From Phycisphaerales bacterium (lineage in GTDB: Bacteria > Planctomycetota > Phycisphaerae > Phycisphaerales > UBA1924): a DNA stretch of 26,082 nt. Each line of letters begins with the position of its first letter. The stretch's first letter is position 1. A model generated the notes under the pieces. The model was not told the origin of the DNA and made no database searches. It worked only from the letters and a program-made list of their open reading frames with translations. The stretch covers positions 1 to 26,082 of the forward strand of contig SLFH01000385.1 of the NCBI GenBank assembly GCA_007124345.1, read 5' to 3'. Positions 7,622 to 15,561 of this stretch are shown here, in pieces. A program made the translations under genes and the position numbers.

Positions 7622-9270
7622 ACGCACTCGTCGTCAGCCCGATCGCGATCCCGCTGCTCACGGCCTTCCTGTGCATGATGGCGTGGCGGTCGGTGAGGCT
7701 GCAGCGGGCGCTCTCGATCGCGGGGGCGCTGGCGCTGTTCGCCTGCTCGGTGCTGCTGTTTGCGCGGGTGCTTGATGTGGGGGTGCTGGCGGCGGACATC
7801 GGGGGGTGGCGGGCGCCGTTCGGGATCACGATGGTCGCCGACACGCTGTCGTCGCTGATGGTGCTGCTCAACGGCGTTGTGGCGGTGGCGGTGGTGGTCT
7901 ACTCGATCGGGGCGATCGGCCCGCGGCGGGAGAAGCACGCGTACCACACGCTGGTGCACTGCCTGCTGGCGTCGGTGTCGGGCTCGTTCCTCTCGGGCGA
8001 CATCTTCAACATCTATGTGTGGTTCGAGGTGATGCTGATGAGCAGCTTCGTGCTGCTCACGCTGGGCGGGGAGCGGGGCCAGCTCGAGGGCGCGCTGAAG
8101 TATGTGACGCTGAATCTGCTCTCTTCGAGCCTGTTCCTGTCGGCGGTCGGGCTGCTGTACGGGCTGGTGGGGAGCCTGAACCTGGCGGACATCGCGATCA
8201 AGCTGGGGTCGGCGGGGGACGGGACGAGACCGGTGATCGCGGCGATCGCGGTGCTGTTCATGGCGTCGTTCGGGATCAAGGCGGCGATCTTCCCGTTCTT
8301 CTTCTGGCTGCCTGCGTCGTACCACACGCCTGCGCCGGTGGTGAGCGCGCTGTTCGGCGGGATCCTGACGAAGGTGGGCGTGTACGCGATGATGCGTGTG
8401 TACACGCTGATCTTCGCGCCGGTCTTCCCGGCGGCGGGCGAGATCCTGCTGTGGATCGCGGCGTTCACGATGGTGACGGGCGTCTTGGGGGCGGCGGCGC
8501 AGTACGAGATCCGGCGGATCCTGAGCTTCCACATCGTCAGCCAGATCGGGTACATGATCATGGGCTTGGCGATCGCGCTGCTCGTGCTCGAACGCATGGC
8601 CGACGCCCCGACCGAAGACCGGCCCGCGATGCTGGCGACGGCGGCGATGGCGCTGGGGGGCGTGGCGTTCTTCATCCTGCACAACATCTTGGCGAAGACG
8701 AACCTGTTCTTTGTCGCGGGCGTGGTGCACAGGCTGCGCGGGACGGGCGAGCTGAAGGAGCTGGGCGGGCTGTACAAGGAGCGGCCCTACCTCTCGCTGA
8801 TGTTCATGGTCTCGGCGATGGCGCTGGCGGGGATCCCGATCCTCACGGGGTTCTGGGGCAAGCTGATCCTGGTGGTCGCGGGCGTGCGCGCGGGCGAGTA
8901 CTGGATCGTGGGCGTCTCGCTGGGCGTGGGCGTGCTGACGCTGTTTTCGATGACGAAGATCTGGGCCGAGGCGTTCTGGAAGGCGAGGCCCGGGGAGACG
9001 GAAGGCGCCGAGCCGAAGCCCGACGACACGCGCGGGACGGGGTGGATGAACGCGGTGGTCGCGGGGTTTGTGGTGCTGATCATCGGCGTCAGCGTGTTTG
9101 CGGGGCCGATCTACCGGGTGACCGAGCGTGCCGGGCACGAACTGATCGAGCGGGCGCCGTACATCCGCGCGGTGCTTGACGAGGAGTACCTGCGTTCGCT
9201 GCCCGGCGGGATCGGTGAGCGTTGGATCGAGCCGCGGGCGGAGACGGCCTCGGCGGGGGAGGGCCGATGA
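7618..9270 (+). CDS. mrpD: Mrp Na+/H+ antiporter subunit D
   Basis: A 550-residue NuoM/NuoN-like antiporter module. The conserved Glu is Glu137 in NIYVWFEVMLMSS, and the proton-path lysines are Lys221 in FGIKAAIFPFFFW and Lys252 in GGILTKVGVYAMMR. It is some 50 residues longer than the well-studied Bacillus MrpD (about 490); the extra length lies in a polar insertion rich in Glu, Pro and Asp near 455-475 and a hydrophilic tail after the last helix. The start is the ATG that overlaps the mrpC stop (7618-7621); reading the frame further upstream would run antiparallel to MrpC sense and lacks MrpD homology. The stop overlaps mrpE. Confidence 0.94.
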   Translation: MNALVVSPIAIPLLTAFLCMMAWRSVRLQRALSIAGALALFACSVLLFARVLDVGVLAADIGGWRAPFGITMVADTLSSLMVLLNGVVAVAVVVYSIGAIGPRREKHAYHTLVHCLLASVSGSFLSGDIFNIYVWFEVMLMSSFVLLTLGGERGQLEGALKYVTLNLLSSSLFLSAVGLLYGLVGSLNLADIAIKLGSAGDGTRPVIAAIAVLFMASFGIKAAIFPFFFWLPASYHTPAPVVSALFGGILTKVGVYAMMRVYTLIFAPVFPAAGEILLWIAAFTMVTGVLGAAAQYEIRRILSFHIVSQIGYMIMGLAIALLVLERMADAPTEDRPAMLATAAMALGGVAFFILHNILAKTNLFFVAGVVHRLRGTGELKELGGLYKERPYLSLMFMVSAMALAGIPILTGFWGKLILVVAGVRAGEYWIVGVSLGVGVLTLFSMTKIWAEAFWKARPGETEGAEPKPDDTRGTGWMNAVVAGFVVLIIGVSVFAGPIYRVTERAGHELIERAPYIRAVLDEEYLRSLPGGIGERWIEPRAETASAGEGR

Positions 9271-9743
9271 GCAAACTCATCGCGAACTTCCTCTTGGCGG
9301 GTGCCTGGGCGGCGGCGATCCAGCCCTTCAACGCGGCGAACCTCGCGGTGGGGTTTGCGCTTGGGTACATCGTGCTGTGGGTGGCGTCGCCGTCTGACCG
9401 CGAGAGCCCGTACTTCAAGAAGGTGTTCAAGGGGATCGGGTTCGCGTTTTTCACGCTCAAGGAGCTTGTGGTCGCGAACATCAAGATGGCGGTGTGGACT
9501 GTGATGCCGCTGAAGCGGCTGCGGCCGATGATCCTGGCGGTGCCGATCCAGGAGGATCTGACGGACACGGAGATCACGATTCTTTCGAGCCTGATCACGC
9601 TGACGCCGGGCACGCTGACGATGGATGTGTCTGAGAACCGGCGGTACCTGTTCATCCACTTCATGCATGTGGACGACCCGGAGGAGGCGAAGCGCGATGT
9701 CGCCGAGGGCTTCCAGCGTCGCCTTTTGGAGGTGACGCGATGA
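9267..9743 (+). CDS. mrpE: Mrp Na+/H+ antiporter subunit E
   Basis: A 158-residue protein of the MnhE family: two N-terminal membrane helices, then a soluble domain. ELVVANIKMAVWTVMPLKRL and the segment TDTEITILSSLITLTPGT are hallmark MrpE sequences. In Mrp complexes E has a structural or assembly role rather than a redox one. ATGA overlaps join it to mrpD (9267-9270) and mrpF (9740-9743). Confidence 0.93.
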   Translation: MSKLIANFLLAGAWAAAIQPFNAANLAVGFALGYIVLWVASPSDRESPYFKKVFKGIGFAFFTLKELVVANIKMAVWTVMPLKRLRPMILAVPIQEDLTDTEITILSSLITLTPGTLTMDVSENRRYLFIHFMHVDDPEEAKRDVAEGFQRRLLEVTR

Positions 9744-10036
9744 ACGATGTGACCTGGCTGCACGAGGAAGTGCTCGGGGCGATCTTCGATGTCGCGGGCG
9801 TGGTGCTGGCGGTTGGGATTCTCTTTACGATCTGGCGGCTGACGCGCGGGCCGACATTGTGCGACCGTGTGGTGGCGCTGGACCTCCTGGGGTTCCAGGC
9901 GGTGGGCGTGATCGCGCTGTTTGCGATCGTGACGCAGCGCCCCGTGCTGCTTTCGGTGGGGATCGTGATGGCGCTGGTGCTGTTCTTGGCGACGGCGGCG
10001 TTTGCGATGTACCTCGAGAGGAGGGCGAGGCCGTGA
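9740..10036 (+). CDS. mrpF: Mrp Na+/H+ antiporter subunit F
   Basis: A 98-residue protein with three helices. RGPTLCDRVVALDLLG (about 35-50) is the MrpF/PhaF signature, and the last helix ends in a short basic tail. MrpF has a bile-acid or Na+ efflux-related role in some species but acts mainly as a small structural subunit. Joined to mrpE and mrpG by 4-bp overlaps. Confidence 0.93.
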   Translation: MNDVTWLHEEVLGAIFDVAGVVLAVGILFTIWRLTRGPTLCDRVVALDLLGFQAVGVIALFAIVTQRPVLLSVGIVMALVLFLATAAFAMYLERRARP

Positions 10037-10491
10037 CGGACTTCCTGATCCTCCTCCGCGACCACTGGCTGAGCCTGATCGCCGACGCGCTGGTGATCCT
10101 GCTGATGGTGTCTGGCACGCTGCTGTTTCTGTTGGCGGCGGTGGGCATCGTGCGGATGCGGGATGTGTACACGCGGATGCAGGCGGCCAGCAAGGCGGGC
10201 TCGCTGGGCGTGGCGTGCATGGTGATGGCCGTGGCGATGTACTTCAAGAGCCTGAATGTCGCGGTCGAGGCGACGCTGGTGGTGCTGTTTATCTTCCTGA
10301 CGACGCCGATCGCGACGCACCTGATCGCGCGTGCGGGGTACTTCGTGCGGGTGCCGATCTGGGACCGGACGGCCAGGGACGAGCTTGAGGGGTGCTACGA
10401 CGCAGAGACGCACACGCTGCAGTCTGATCACCTCGACGAGAGCGCGGCGGGAACCGATGCGCCGCCGCCGGGGAGGTCTGAGCCGCAGTAG
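10033..10491 (+). CDS. mrpG: Mrp Na+/H+ antiporter subunit G
   Basis: A 152-residue protein with three helices. GIVRMRDVYTRMQAASKAG (about 39-57) is the MnhG/PhaG signature, followed by LVVLFIFLTTPIATHLIAR. About 40 hydrophilic residues extend past the last helix, ending in a Pro/Ser-rich tail, somewhat longer than usual. The GTG start (10033) overlaps the mrpF stop as GTGA; the same frame is open further upstream but only inside mrpF. It closes the operon, and the next gene (purE) begins 94 bp downstream. I see no strong terminator between them. Confidence 0.92.
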   Translation: MTDFLILLRDHWLSLIADALVILLMVSGTLLFLLAAVGIVRMRDVYTRMQAASKAGSLGVACMVMAVAMYFKSLNVAVEATLVVLFIFLTTPIATHLIARAGYFVRVPIWDRTARDELEGCYDAETHTLQSDHLDESAAGTDAPPPGRSEPQ

Positions 10492-10585
10492 CGGTGCGGG
10501 GGGTGCGTACAGGGGGGCGCGTTGGGGGGCGGGGTCGGGTATCATCGCGCGGCCGCGCCGGTGCGGCTAGAGACAGCGGGGCAGC
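10492..10585. promoter_or_regulatory. mrpG-purE gap with a possible purE promoter
   Basis: This 94-bp spacer is the only break between mrpG and purE. It contains GGTATCAT (TATCAT at 10540-10545), which could be a -10, but no matching -35 at the right distance. No U-tailed hairpin is evident, so readthrough from mrp into purE is possible. G-rich runs dominate the sequence. Confidence 0.3.
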
Positions 10586-11092
10586 ATGGCGGCATCACCA
10601 CTCGTCGGCGTGATCATGGGTTCTCAGTCGGACTGGCGGACGATGCAGTTCTGCGCGCGGGCGCTGTCGGAGTTGGGTGTAGAGCACGAGTGCCGCGTGG
10701 TTTCGGCGCACCGGACGCCGGATCTCTTGTTTCAGTACGCGTCTGAGGCGGAGGGGCGCGGGCTGCGGGTGATCATTGCGGGGGCGGGGGGCGCAGCGCA
10801 CCTGCCGGGGATGTGCGCGAGCAAGACGGTGCTGCCGGTTTTGGGCGTGCCTGTGGAGTCTGCGGCGCTGAAGGGTGTGGACTCGCTGCTGTCGATCGTG
10901 CAAATGCCCGCGGGCGTGCCGGTGGGGACCCTGGCGATCGGGAAGGCCGGGGCGATCAACGCGGCGATTCTGGCGGCGTCGATCTTGGGGGGCGAGTACG
11001 CCGGGGCGGTGCGTCGGTACAGGGCGTCGAGGACGAACGCCGTGCTGGGGACGCCGCTAGATACGACGCCAGTTGATGAGGGTCGGGCGTGA
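10586..11092 (+). CDS. purE: N5-carboxyaminoimidazole ribonucleotide mutase, class I PurE
   Basis: A 168-residue cytoplasmic enzyme of de novo purine synthesis that converts N5-CAIR made by PurK into CAIR. Signatures in order: MGSQSDW at 11-17 (phosphate loop), SAHRTPD near 40-46 (catalytic His), GAGGAAHLPGM near 65-75, and SIVQMPAGVPVGTLAIG near 103-119. The length is normal for the bacterial class I enzyme, and the presence of purK next door agrees with class I chemistry. The ATG at 10586 gives an N-terminus only a few residues longer than family norms. Its stop overlaps the purK GTG (11089-11092). Confidence 0.95.
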   Translation: MAASPLVGVIMGSQSDWRTMQFCARALSELGVEHECRVVSAHRTPDLLFQYASEAEGRGLRVIIAGAGGAAHLPGMCASKTVLPVLGVPVESAALKGVDSLLSIVQMPAGVPVGTLAIGKAGAINAAILAASILGGEYAGAVRRYRASRTNAVLGTPLDTTPVDEGRA

Positions 11093-12210
11093 GCGGGCCT
11101 GTGCTGGGGGTTTTGGGGGGCGGGCAGCTCGGGCGGATGCTGGCGCTGGAGGCGCGGGCGATGGGCGTGCGGACGCGGCTGCTCGATCCTGCGCCCGACG
11201 CGTGCTCGCGGGGCGTGGGCGAATTGACTACTGCGGCGTTTGAGGACCGAGCGGCGATCGAGCGGTTTGCGAGCGGGTTGACGGCGGCGACTTATGAGTT
11301 TGAGAATGTGCCGCCGGAGACGGTCGAGCGGCTGGCGGGGCTGGTGTCGGTGCATCCGGGTGCGGCGAGCCTTGTTGCCGCGAGCGATCGGGTGGCCGAG
11401 CGGGAGGCGTTGATCGGGGCGGGCTTCGGCGTGGCGAAGTACCGGGTGGTGGACGGGGACGGGTCGCTGGAGGAGGCTGTCGGGGCGGTTGGGCTGCCGG
11501 GGGTTTTGAAGCTGCGGCGCGGGGGGTACGACGGGAAGGGGCAGATGGTTGTCCGCGAGGCGTCGGAGGTATCCGGGGCCGAGACGTGGCGTGGGGGGCG
11601 CGGGGCGATCTTTGAGGAATTGATCCCGTTTCGGCGGGAGCTCTCGATTGTGGGCATGCGGGGGGCGGACGGGGCGTGCCGTTTTTTCCCGATCACCGAG
11701 AATGTGCATCGGGATGGGATCCTGCTGACGAGCATGGCGCCGGCGCCGGGGGTGTCGGCTGAGGTCGAGGCGCTGGCGCGGACGCACGCGGCGCGGCTGA
11801 TGGAAGAGCTCGGGCATGTGGGGGTGCTGGCGGTCGAGCTGTTTGAGACGGGCGAGGGCCTGATCGCCAACGAGTTTGCGCCGCGCGTGCACAACACCGG
11901 GCACTGGACGATGGACGGGGCGGCGTGCGGGCAGTTCGCCCAGCATGTGCGGGCGGTGCTGGGGCTCGCCCTGGGTGAGACGCGGGCGCTGGGGCACGCG
12001 GGGATGGTGAACCTTGTGGGGTGTTTGCCTGATATTGGGCGCGTGCTGGGGGTTCCGGGGACTCGGGTGCACCTGTACGAGAAAGAGGCCCGGCCGGGGC
12101 GGAAGCTCGGGCATGTGAATGTGCTGGCAGAGACGGCGGCGGAGCGGGACGCGAGGGTGGCGGAAGTGCTGGTGATGCTGCCGGAGGGGGCCCTGGGCGG
12201 GGGCGGATAG
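11089..12210 (+). CDS. purK: N5-carboxyaminoimidazole ribonucleotide synthetase
   Basis: A 373-residue ATP-grasp enzyme that carboxylates AIR with bicarbonate and ATP to give N5-CAIR for PurE. Visible motifs: GVLGGGQLGRML (Rossmann-like preATP-grasp loop) at 7-18, TYEFENVP near 67-74, LKLRRGGYDGKGQ near 141-153 (ATP-binding loop), ITENVH near 202-207 and NEFAPRVHNTGHWT near 264-277, the PurK signature. The length is typical and all key elements are intact. The GTG start overlaps the purE stop, so the two are translationally coupled. No clear terminator follows in the 96 bp before the phosphatase gene. Confidence 0.95.
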   Translation: MSGPVLGVLGGGQLGRMLALEARAMGVRTRLLDPAPDACSRGVGELTTAAFEDRAAIERFASGLTAATYEFENVPPETVERLAGLVSVHPGAASLVAASDRVAEREALIGAGFGVAKYRVVDGDGSLEEAVGAVGLPGVLKLRRGGYDGKGQMVVREASEVSGAETWRGGRGAIFEELIPFRRELSIVGMRGADGACRFFPITENVHRDGILLTSMAPAPGVSAEVEALARTHAARLMEELGHVGVLAVELFETGEGLIANEFAPRVHNTGHWTMDGAACGQFAQHVRAVLGLALGETRALGHAGMVNLVGCLPDIGRVLGVPGTRVHLYEKEARPGRKLGHVNVLAETAAERDARVAEVLVMLPEGALGGGG

Positions 12211-12306
12211 CGGGCCGTTTGGGTTGGGGCTATTCCGGGTCGGGGTGGCAGGTTAGTATCCGCTTCGGTAATCGCCTTCCCGAGGAGAGGCGCCGGCGGC
12301 GGATCC
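12211..12306. promoter_or_regulatory. purK-phosphatase spacer with possible promoter
   Basis: A 96-bp gap without coding capacity. GGTTAGTAT (TAGTAT at 12254-12259) resembles a -10, and a TTGGGG lies 24 bp upstream of it, too far for a standard -35. GAGGAGAG at about 12282-12289 is purine-rich but 17 nt before the ATG. Promoter assignment is tentative. Confidence 0.25.
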
Positions 12307-14508
12307 ATGCGGCTACGGACCAAGCTTCTCATTCTGCTTCTGCTGATCGCGCTGGCGCCGATCTTGGTGGTCGGGCTGTCCAGCCGTCGCACGGCGTTGG
12401 CCTTCGGCTCGGGGCTGGCCGAGGAGATCGAGTCGGAGCTGATCTCGCGGGCCCGGAGCGATCTGCGTCGGCGTGTGGCGTCGTACACCGAGCTTCTGGA
12501 CAAAGAGAAGAGCCTGGTGGAGACGCTGGTGTTGTTGCAGGGGCGTGAGGCCTCGCGTCTGTTGCGTGAACCGGCGTCGGCGTCGGCGCCGCCCTCGTTC
12601 TGGACGGGCGAAGACATCGACGAGGGGCGCCGGCCGCCGGGGATGGTGGTGTCGGAGCGGATGGTCCGTCGTGACGGGTCCAACGGCGCCGAGCGGGTGG
12701 CGCTGAGCCTGGCCGAGCCGGTGTTCGTGCCGGCGCCCGAGGTCGGGGTGCGCGAGGTTGAGGAGGCGGCGCTGCGCCTGCGTCCGCTGATCGATCTGAA
12801 GATCGAGCTCCGTGAGGGGCGGCCGGACCTGGTGCGTCACCAGTTTGTGGCGCTGTCGAGCGGGGTGTACATGTCGTACCCCGCGACGGGCGGTTACCCC
12901 GAGGGGTTCGACGCCCGCGAGACGGCGTGGTACGAGCGGGCCTCGCAGTTCACCGACCAGACGGTCTGGACAATGCCAGTCATCGACCCGGTGACGGGGA
13001 CGGCGGGAATGGTCTGCGTGCGTCCCTTGCGGGACGCCAACGGCGAGCTGCTGGGTGTGGCGGGGATCGAGCTGGCGATCGACGAGGTGCTGCGCGGGAT
13101 CCCGGTGGACGACATCTCGAATGTGCCGCTGTCGCTGCTGATCGGGATCCCGCGGGGCGCCTCGCTCTTCGACGAGCGTCTGCGCGTCTTCTCGCAGACC
13201 GAGAACCGCGAGGGGGGCGGGCGCGGGTGGCGTGCGGCTGAGGAGCCGGCGCTGCTGGAGCCGTTCATGCTCGAGGGGCTCGAACGGGCCGAGGACCGCG
13301 ATCGGGCGCGAAGGCTGGTCGTTGATATCGAGCGTGCGGCGGAGGGGCGTTCGGTCTCGACGGTGCGCGAGGTGATGTTCCGTGGGGAGACCTCGATGGC
13401 GGCGTTCGAGCCGTTCGCGAGCGATCCGAGCTTCTTTTTCATGTTCATCACGCCGACGGAGCCGGTGGTGCGTTCTGCGGTGAACATGCGCGACCAGGTG
13501 GTGCGCCGGACCGAGACGGAGATGACGGTGATGCTGACGATGACCGTCGGCATCGCGGCGATGACGATGCTGCTGGCGCTCCTGGCGTCGAGGACGGTGA
13601 CGAGGCGCGTGAACGATGTCGCTTCAGCGGCGAGGAAGCTGGCGTCGGGCGACCTCGACGCGACGACGAACATTCGGGGTAACGACGAGATCGCCGAGCT
13701 CGGCGCGGCGTTCAACGAGATGATGCCGCGGCTGCGCGAGCACCTGCGGATGAGCCAGTCGCTGGGGCTGGCGATGGGCGTGCAGCGCGGGCTCTTGCCC
13801 GGCGATTCGCCGGCGATCGAGGGGTTCGACGCGCACGGGCTGAGCCGCTACTGCGACGAGACGGGCGGGGACTACTACGACTTCATCCGCTCGGCGAGCG
13901 GGGCGTGGGCGGTGACGGTCGGCGATGTGAGCGGGCACGGCGTTGCGGCGGCGCTCCTGATGACGACGGCGAGGGCGGTGCTTCGCCGGAGCGCCGACGC
14001 GACGGACTGCCCGCGCGAGATCGTCAAGGACATCAACCGGCATCTGGCCAACGACGCGCGTCTCGGCCACTTCATGACGCTGTTTCTGATGATGATCGAC
14101 CCGGAGGTCGGGGAAGGGTCGCGAAAGCTCCGCTGGGTTAACGCCGGGCACGAATCCGCCATCGTGTACGACCCGCGGACGGACTCGTTCGATGAGCTGA
14201 CGGGGGGCGGCATCCCGGTCGGGATCGAGCGGGACTGGCCCTATGAATCGCACGAGTGCGCGTGCCCCGACCCGGGGACAGTGATCGTGATCGGGACCGA
14301 CGGGATCTGGGAGGCTCGCGATCCGGGCGGCGTGATGTTCGGGCGCGATGCGTTCAGGGAGCTGATCAGGCGGAACGCGGGCGAGAGCGCCGAACGGATC
14401 GCGCGGACGATCATCGGCGAGGTGACGAAGTTCTGCCGCGACGCGCCGCGGACCGACGACATCACGCTGGTGGTGCTCAAGCGCGTGCAGGTCGGGGATG
14501 GGGCTTGA
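12307..14508 (+). CDS. Membrane Cache-HAMP-SpoIIE serine phosphatase
   Basis: A 733-residue sensor phosphatase. The N-terminal helix is at 6-23, and a large extracytoplasmic region, 25-400, contains a dCache-type ligand-binding domain: DARETAWYERA at 202-212, VWTMPVIDPVTGTAGM at 220-235 and LLGVAGIELAID at 248-259. A second helix at about 406-428 leads into a HAMP linker (430-480) and a PP2C/SpoIIE catalytic domain (490-726). Metal-binding and catalytic motifs are intact: DETGGDYYD at 517-525, GDVSGHG at 539-545, TDGIWEARD at 664-672 and TDDITLVVLK at 716-725. Members of this RsbU-like class dephosphorylate anti-sigma-antagonist (STAS) proteins and so control partner-switching cascades. No STAS or kinase partner lies in the window, so its target is unknown. 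A U-tailed hairpin follows the stop. Confidence 0.9.
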   Translation: MRLRTKLLILLLLIALAPILVVGLSSRRTALAFGSGLAEEIESELISRARSDLRRRVASYTELLDKEKSLVETLVLLQGREASRLLREPASASAPPSFWTGEDIDEGRRPPGMVVSERMVRRDGSNGAERVALSLAEPVFVPAPEVGVREVEEAALRLRPLIDLKIELREGRPDLVRHQFVALSSGVYMSYPATGGYPEGFDARETAWYERASQFTDQTVWTMPVIDPVTGTAGMVCVRPLRDANGELLGVAGIELAIDEVLRGIPVDDISNVPLSLLIGIPRGASLFDERLRVFSQTENREGGGRGWRAAEEPALLEPFMLEGLERAEDRDRARRLVVDIERAAEGRSVSTVREVMFRGETSMAAFEPFASDPSFFFMFITPTEPVVRSAVNMRDQVVRRTETEMTVMLTMTVGIAAMTMLLALLASRTVTRRVNDVASAARKLASGDLDATTNIRGNDEIAELGAAFNEMMPRLREHLRMSQSLGLAMGVQRGLLPGDSPAIEGFDAHGLSRYCDETGGDYYDFIRSASGAWAVTVGDVSGHGVAAALLMTTARAVLRRSADATDCPREIVKDINRHLANDARLGHFMTLFLMMIDPEVGEGSRKLRWVNAGHESAIVYDPRTDSFDELTGGGIPVGIERDWPYESHECACPDPGTVIVIGTDGIWEARDPGGVMFGRDAFRELIRRNAGESAERIARTIIGEVTKFCRDAPRTDDITLVVLKRVQVGDGA

Positions 14509-14547
14509 TCTTCTTTTTCGAGCGCGTTTGAACAGTTTCGGCTCTCC

Positions 14548-14575
14548 GCCGCCCCTTGAGGGCGGCTTTGTTTTT
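14548..14575 (+). terminator. Rho-independent terminator of the SpoIIE-type phosphatase gene
   Basis: A perfect 7-bp stem (GCCGCCC at 14548-14554 and GGGCGGC at 14560-14566) with loop CTTGA is followed by TTTGTTTTT. It lies 39 nt after the phosphatase stop and is a canonical intrinsic terminator. Confidence 0.88.
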
Positions 14576-14702
14576 GCTTTCTTTCCACGAGTTTGCTCGG
14601 CTGCGCCTCGCGGCATTCGTGACAAGGTTTGTGCGCTCCTTCGGAGCGTGGAGTTGAGTCGGTGCTCTCGAAGGGGCTGGTGTGCATTGCGTGGCCTCGT
14701 GC

Positions 14703-14737
14703 CACCGACCTCTGCCTTGAGAGGTCGGTGCTGTCTT
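14703..14737 (+). terminator. Repeat hairpin, copy 2 (possible second terminator)
   Basis: A perfect 11-bp stem (CACCGACCTCT at 14703-14713 and AGAGGTCGGTG at 14720-14730) with a 6-nt loop is followed by CTGTCTT, a weak U-tract. It shares its core with copies at 1392 and 14773. It may back up the terminator 130 bp earlier. Confidence 0.5.
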
Positions 14738-14763
14738 CTGCAGGCTGTTGAATTCGAGATATG

Positions 14764-14800
14764 GAGAGAGCGCACCGACCTCACCGAGCCGAGGTCGGTG
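14764..14800 (-). terminator. Repeat hairpin, copy 3 (likely terminator of pdeM)
   Basis: A perfect 10-bp stem (CACCGACCTC at 14773-14782 and GAGGTCGGTG at 14791-14800) has an 8-nt loop. On the minus strand it follows the pdeM stop by 39 nt and is trailed by CGCTCTCTC, a broken pyrimidine tract. Same family as copies 1 and 2. Confidence 0.5.
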
Positions 14801-14839
14801 TCACGGACCTTTGACTGATCGGCGCTTTTGTGCCGGTGT

Positions 14840-15535
14840 TCAGGTGGTGCGGGAGGGGGCTTCGCGTCGCGGGGGTTTCGTGATCGAGACTTCGGCGACG
14901 CGGTCTGGACCGACGGCGAAGACTCGGTCGCCTTCTTGTGCGTTGATGCGTCGGCCGCCGGTGAAGACGCCGAAGGCGGGCAGGACGAGTGCGCCCCTTG
15001 TGAGCCAGAAGCATGCGGCGCGCATGCGTGAGAAGTTGCTGGTGAGGCTGGCGACGGGGTGGATGTGGCCGCAGAGGACGCCCTGGACGGGCGTGTCGTA
15101 CTCGGGCGGTTCGTGCATCAGCGTGAAGGGACCGAGTGCGAAGGGTGCGTCGACGCAGGTGATCCAGGACGCGGGGGGATCGCCCGCGGCGTGGTCGTGG
15201 TTGCCCCGCACCAGCAGGGTCTCGACGGGGCCGGTTCGGTCGGCGAAGGCGCTGAAGGCGGGCGCGGCGGCCTCTGTGACGCCCGCCCTTGCGTGGAGGA
15301 GGTCGCCGAGGATGACGAGGCGCCGGGCCCCCGTGGTGTCGATGAGCGAGGCGAGGCGGCCGAGGTCGTGGGCGGTGCAGGCTGGCGGCGCGGCGACGCC
15401 CGAGGCGCGGAAGGTTTCGGCCTTGCCGAGGTGGATGTCCGCGACGAAGAGCGTGCGTTGCGTGGCCCACCACGCCGCGGGGGCGGGGAGGAGGGAGAGC
15501 GTCTCGCCCGCGAGGTGGATCGTTGTGTGTTGCAC
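14840..15535 (-). CDS. pdeM: PdeM, ligase-associated metallophosphoesterase
   Basis: A 231-residue calcineurin-like phosphoesterase with the complete metal-binding set: DIHLGK at 33-38, GDLLH at 77-81, RGNHD at 110-114 and CGHIHP near 154-159. The combination DIHLGKAETFR followed by GDLLHAR is characteristic of the PdeM family (ligase-associated DNA damage response endonuclease), usually encoded with an ATP-dependent DNA ligase, an Lhr-type DEXH helicase and an MBL-fold exonuclease. Here it lies 26 bp downstream of the HD-GYP gene on the same strand, probably in one transcript. A ligase-associated helicase is found 8 kb away (23627-end), but no ligase or exonuclease is seen. The start is a GTG without a good Shine-Dalgarno; the N-terminus still fits the family. 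Identity is solid; the biological substrate is not established here. Confidence 0.85.
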   Translation of the reverse strand: MQHTTIHLAGETLSLLPAPAAWWATQRTLFVADIHLGKAETFRASGVAAPPACTAHDLGRLASLIDTTGARRLVILGDLLHARAGVTEAAAPAFSAFADRTGPVETLLVRGNHDHAAGDPPASWITCVDAPFALGPFTLMHEPPEYDTPVQGVLCGHIHPVASLTSNFSRMRAACFWLTRGALVLPAFGVFTGGRRINAQEGDRVFAVGPDRVAEVSITKPPRREAPSRTT

Positions 15536-15561
15536 GCTTCGCGGAGTTTATCCGCGCGGCG

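Larger units (their letters stand above)
14509..14839. other. Gene-free convergent region with three hairpins
   Basis: This 331-bp stretch separates the convergent phosphatase and pdeM genes. It contains a strong terminator at 14548-14575 and two related hairpins at 14703-14730 and 14773-14800, and is visibly less GC-rich than the genes around it. A 106-codon plus-strand reading frame spans it, but its stem-derived sequence, Cys/Arg-rich content and lack of a ribosome-binding site make it unlikely to be a gene. Confidence 0.6.

Noticed and set aside
14498..14818. A 106-codon plus-strand frame overlapping the end of the phosphatase gene.
   Set aside because: It runs through one terminator and two repeat hairpins, has no ribosome-binding site or family resemblance and is Cys/Arg-rich; it is a chance frame.
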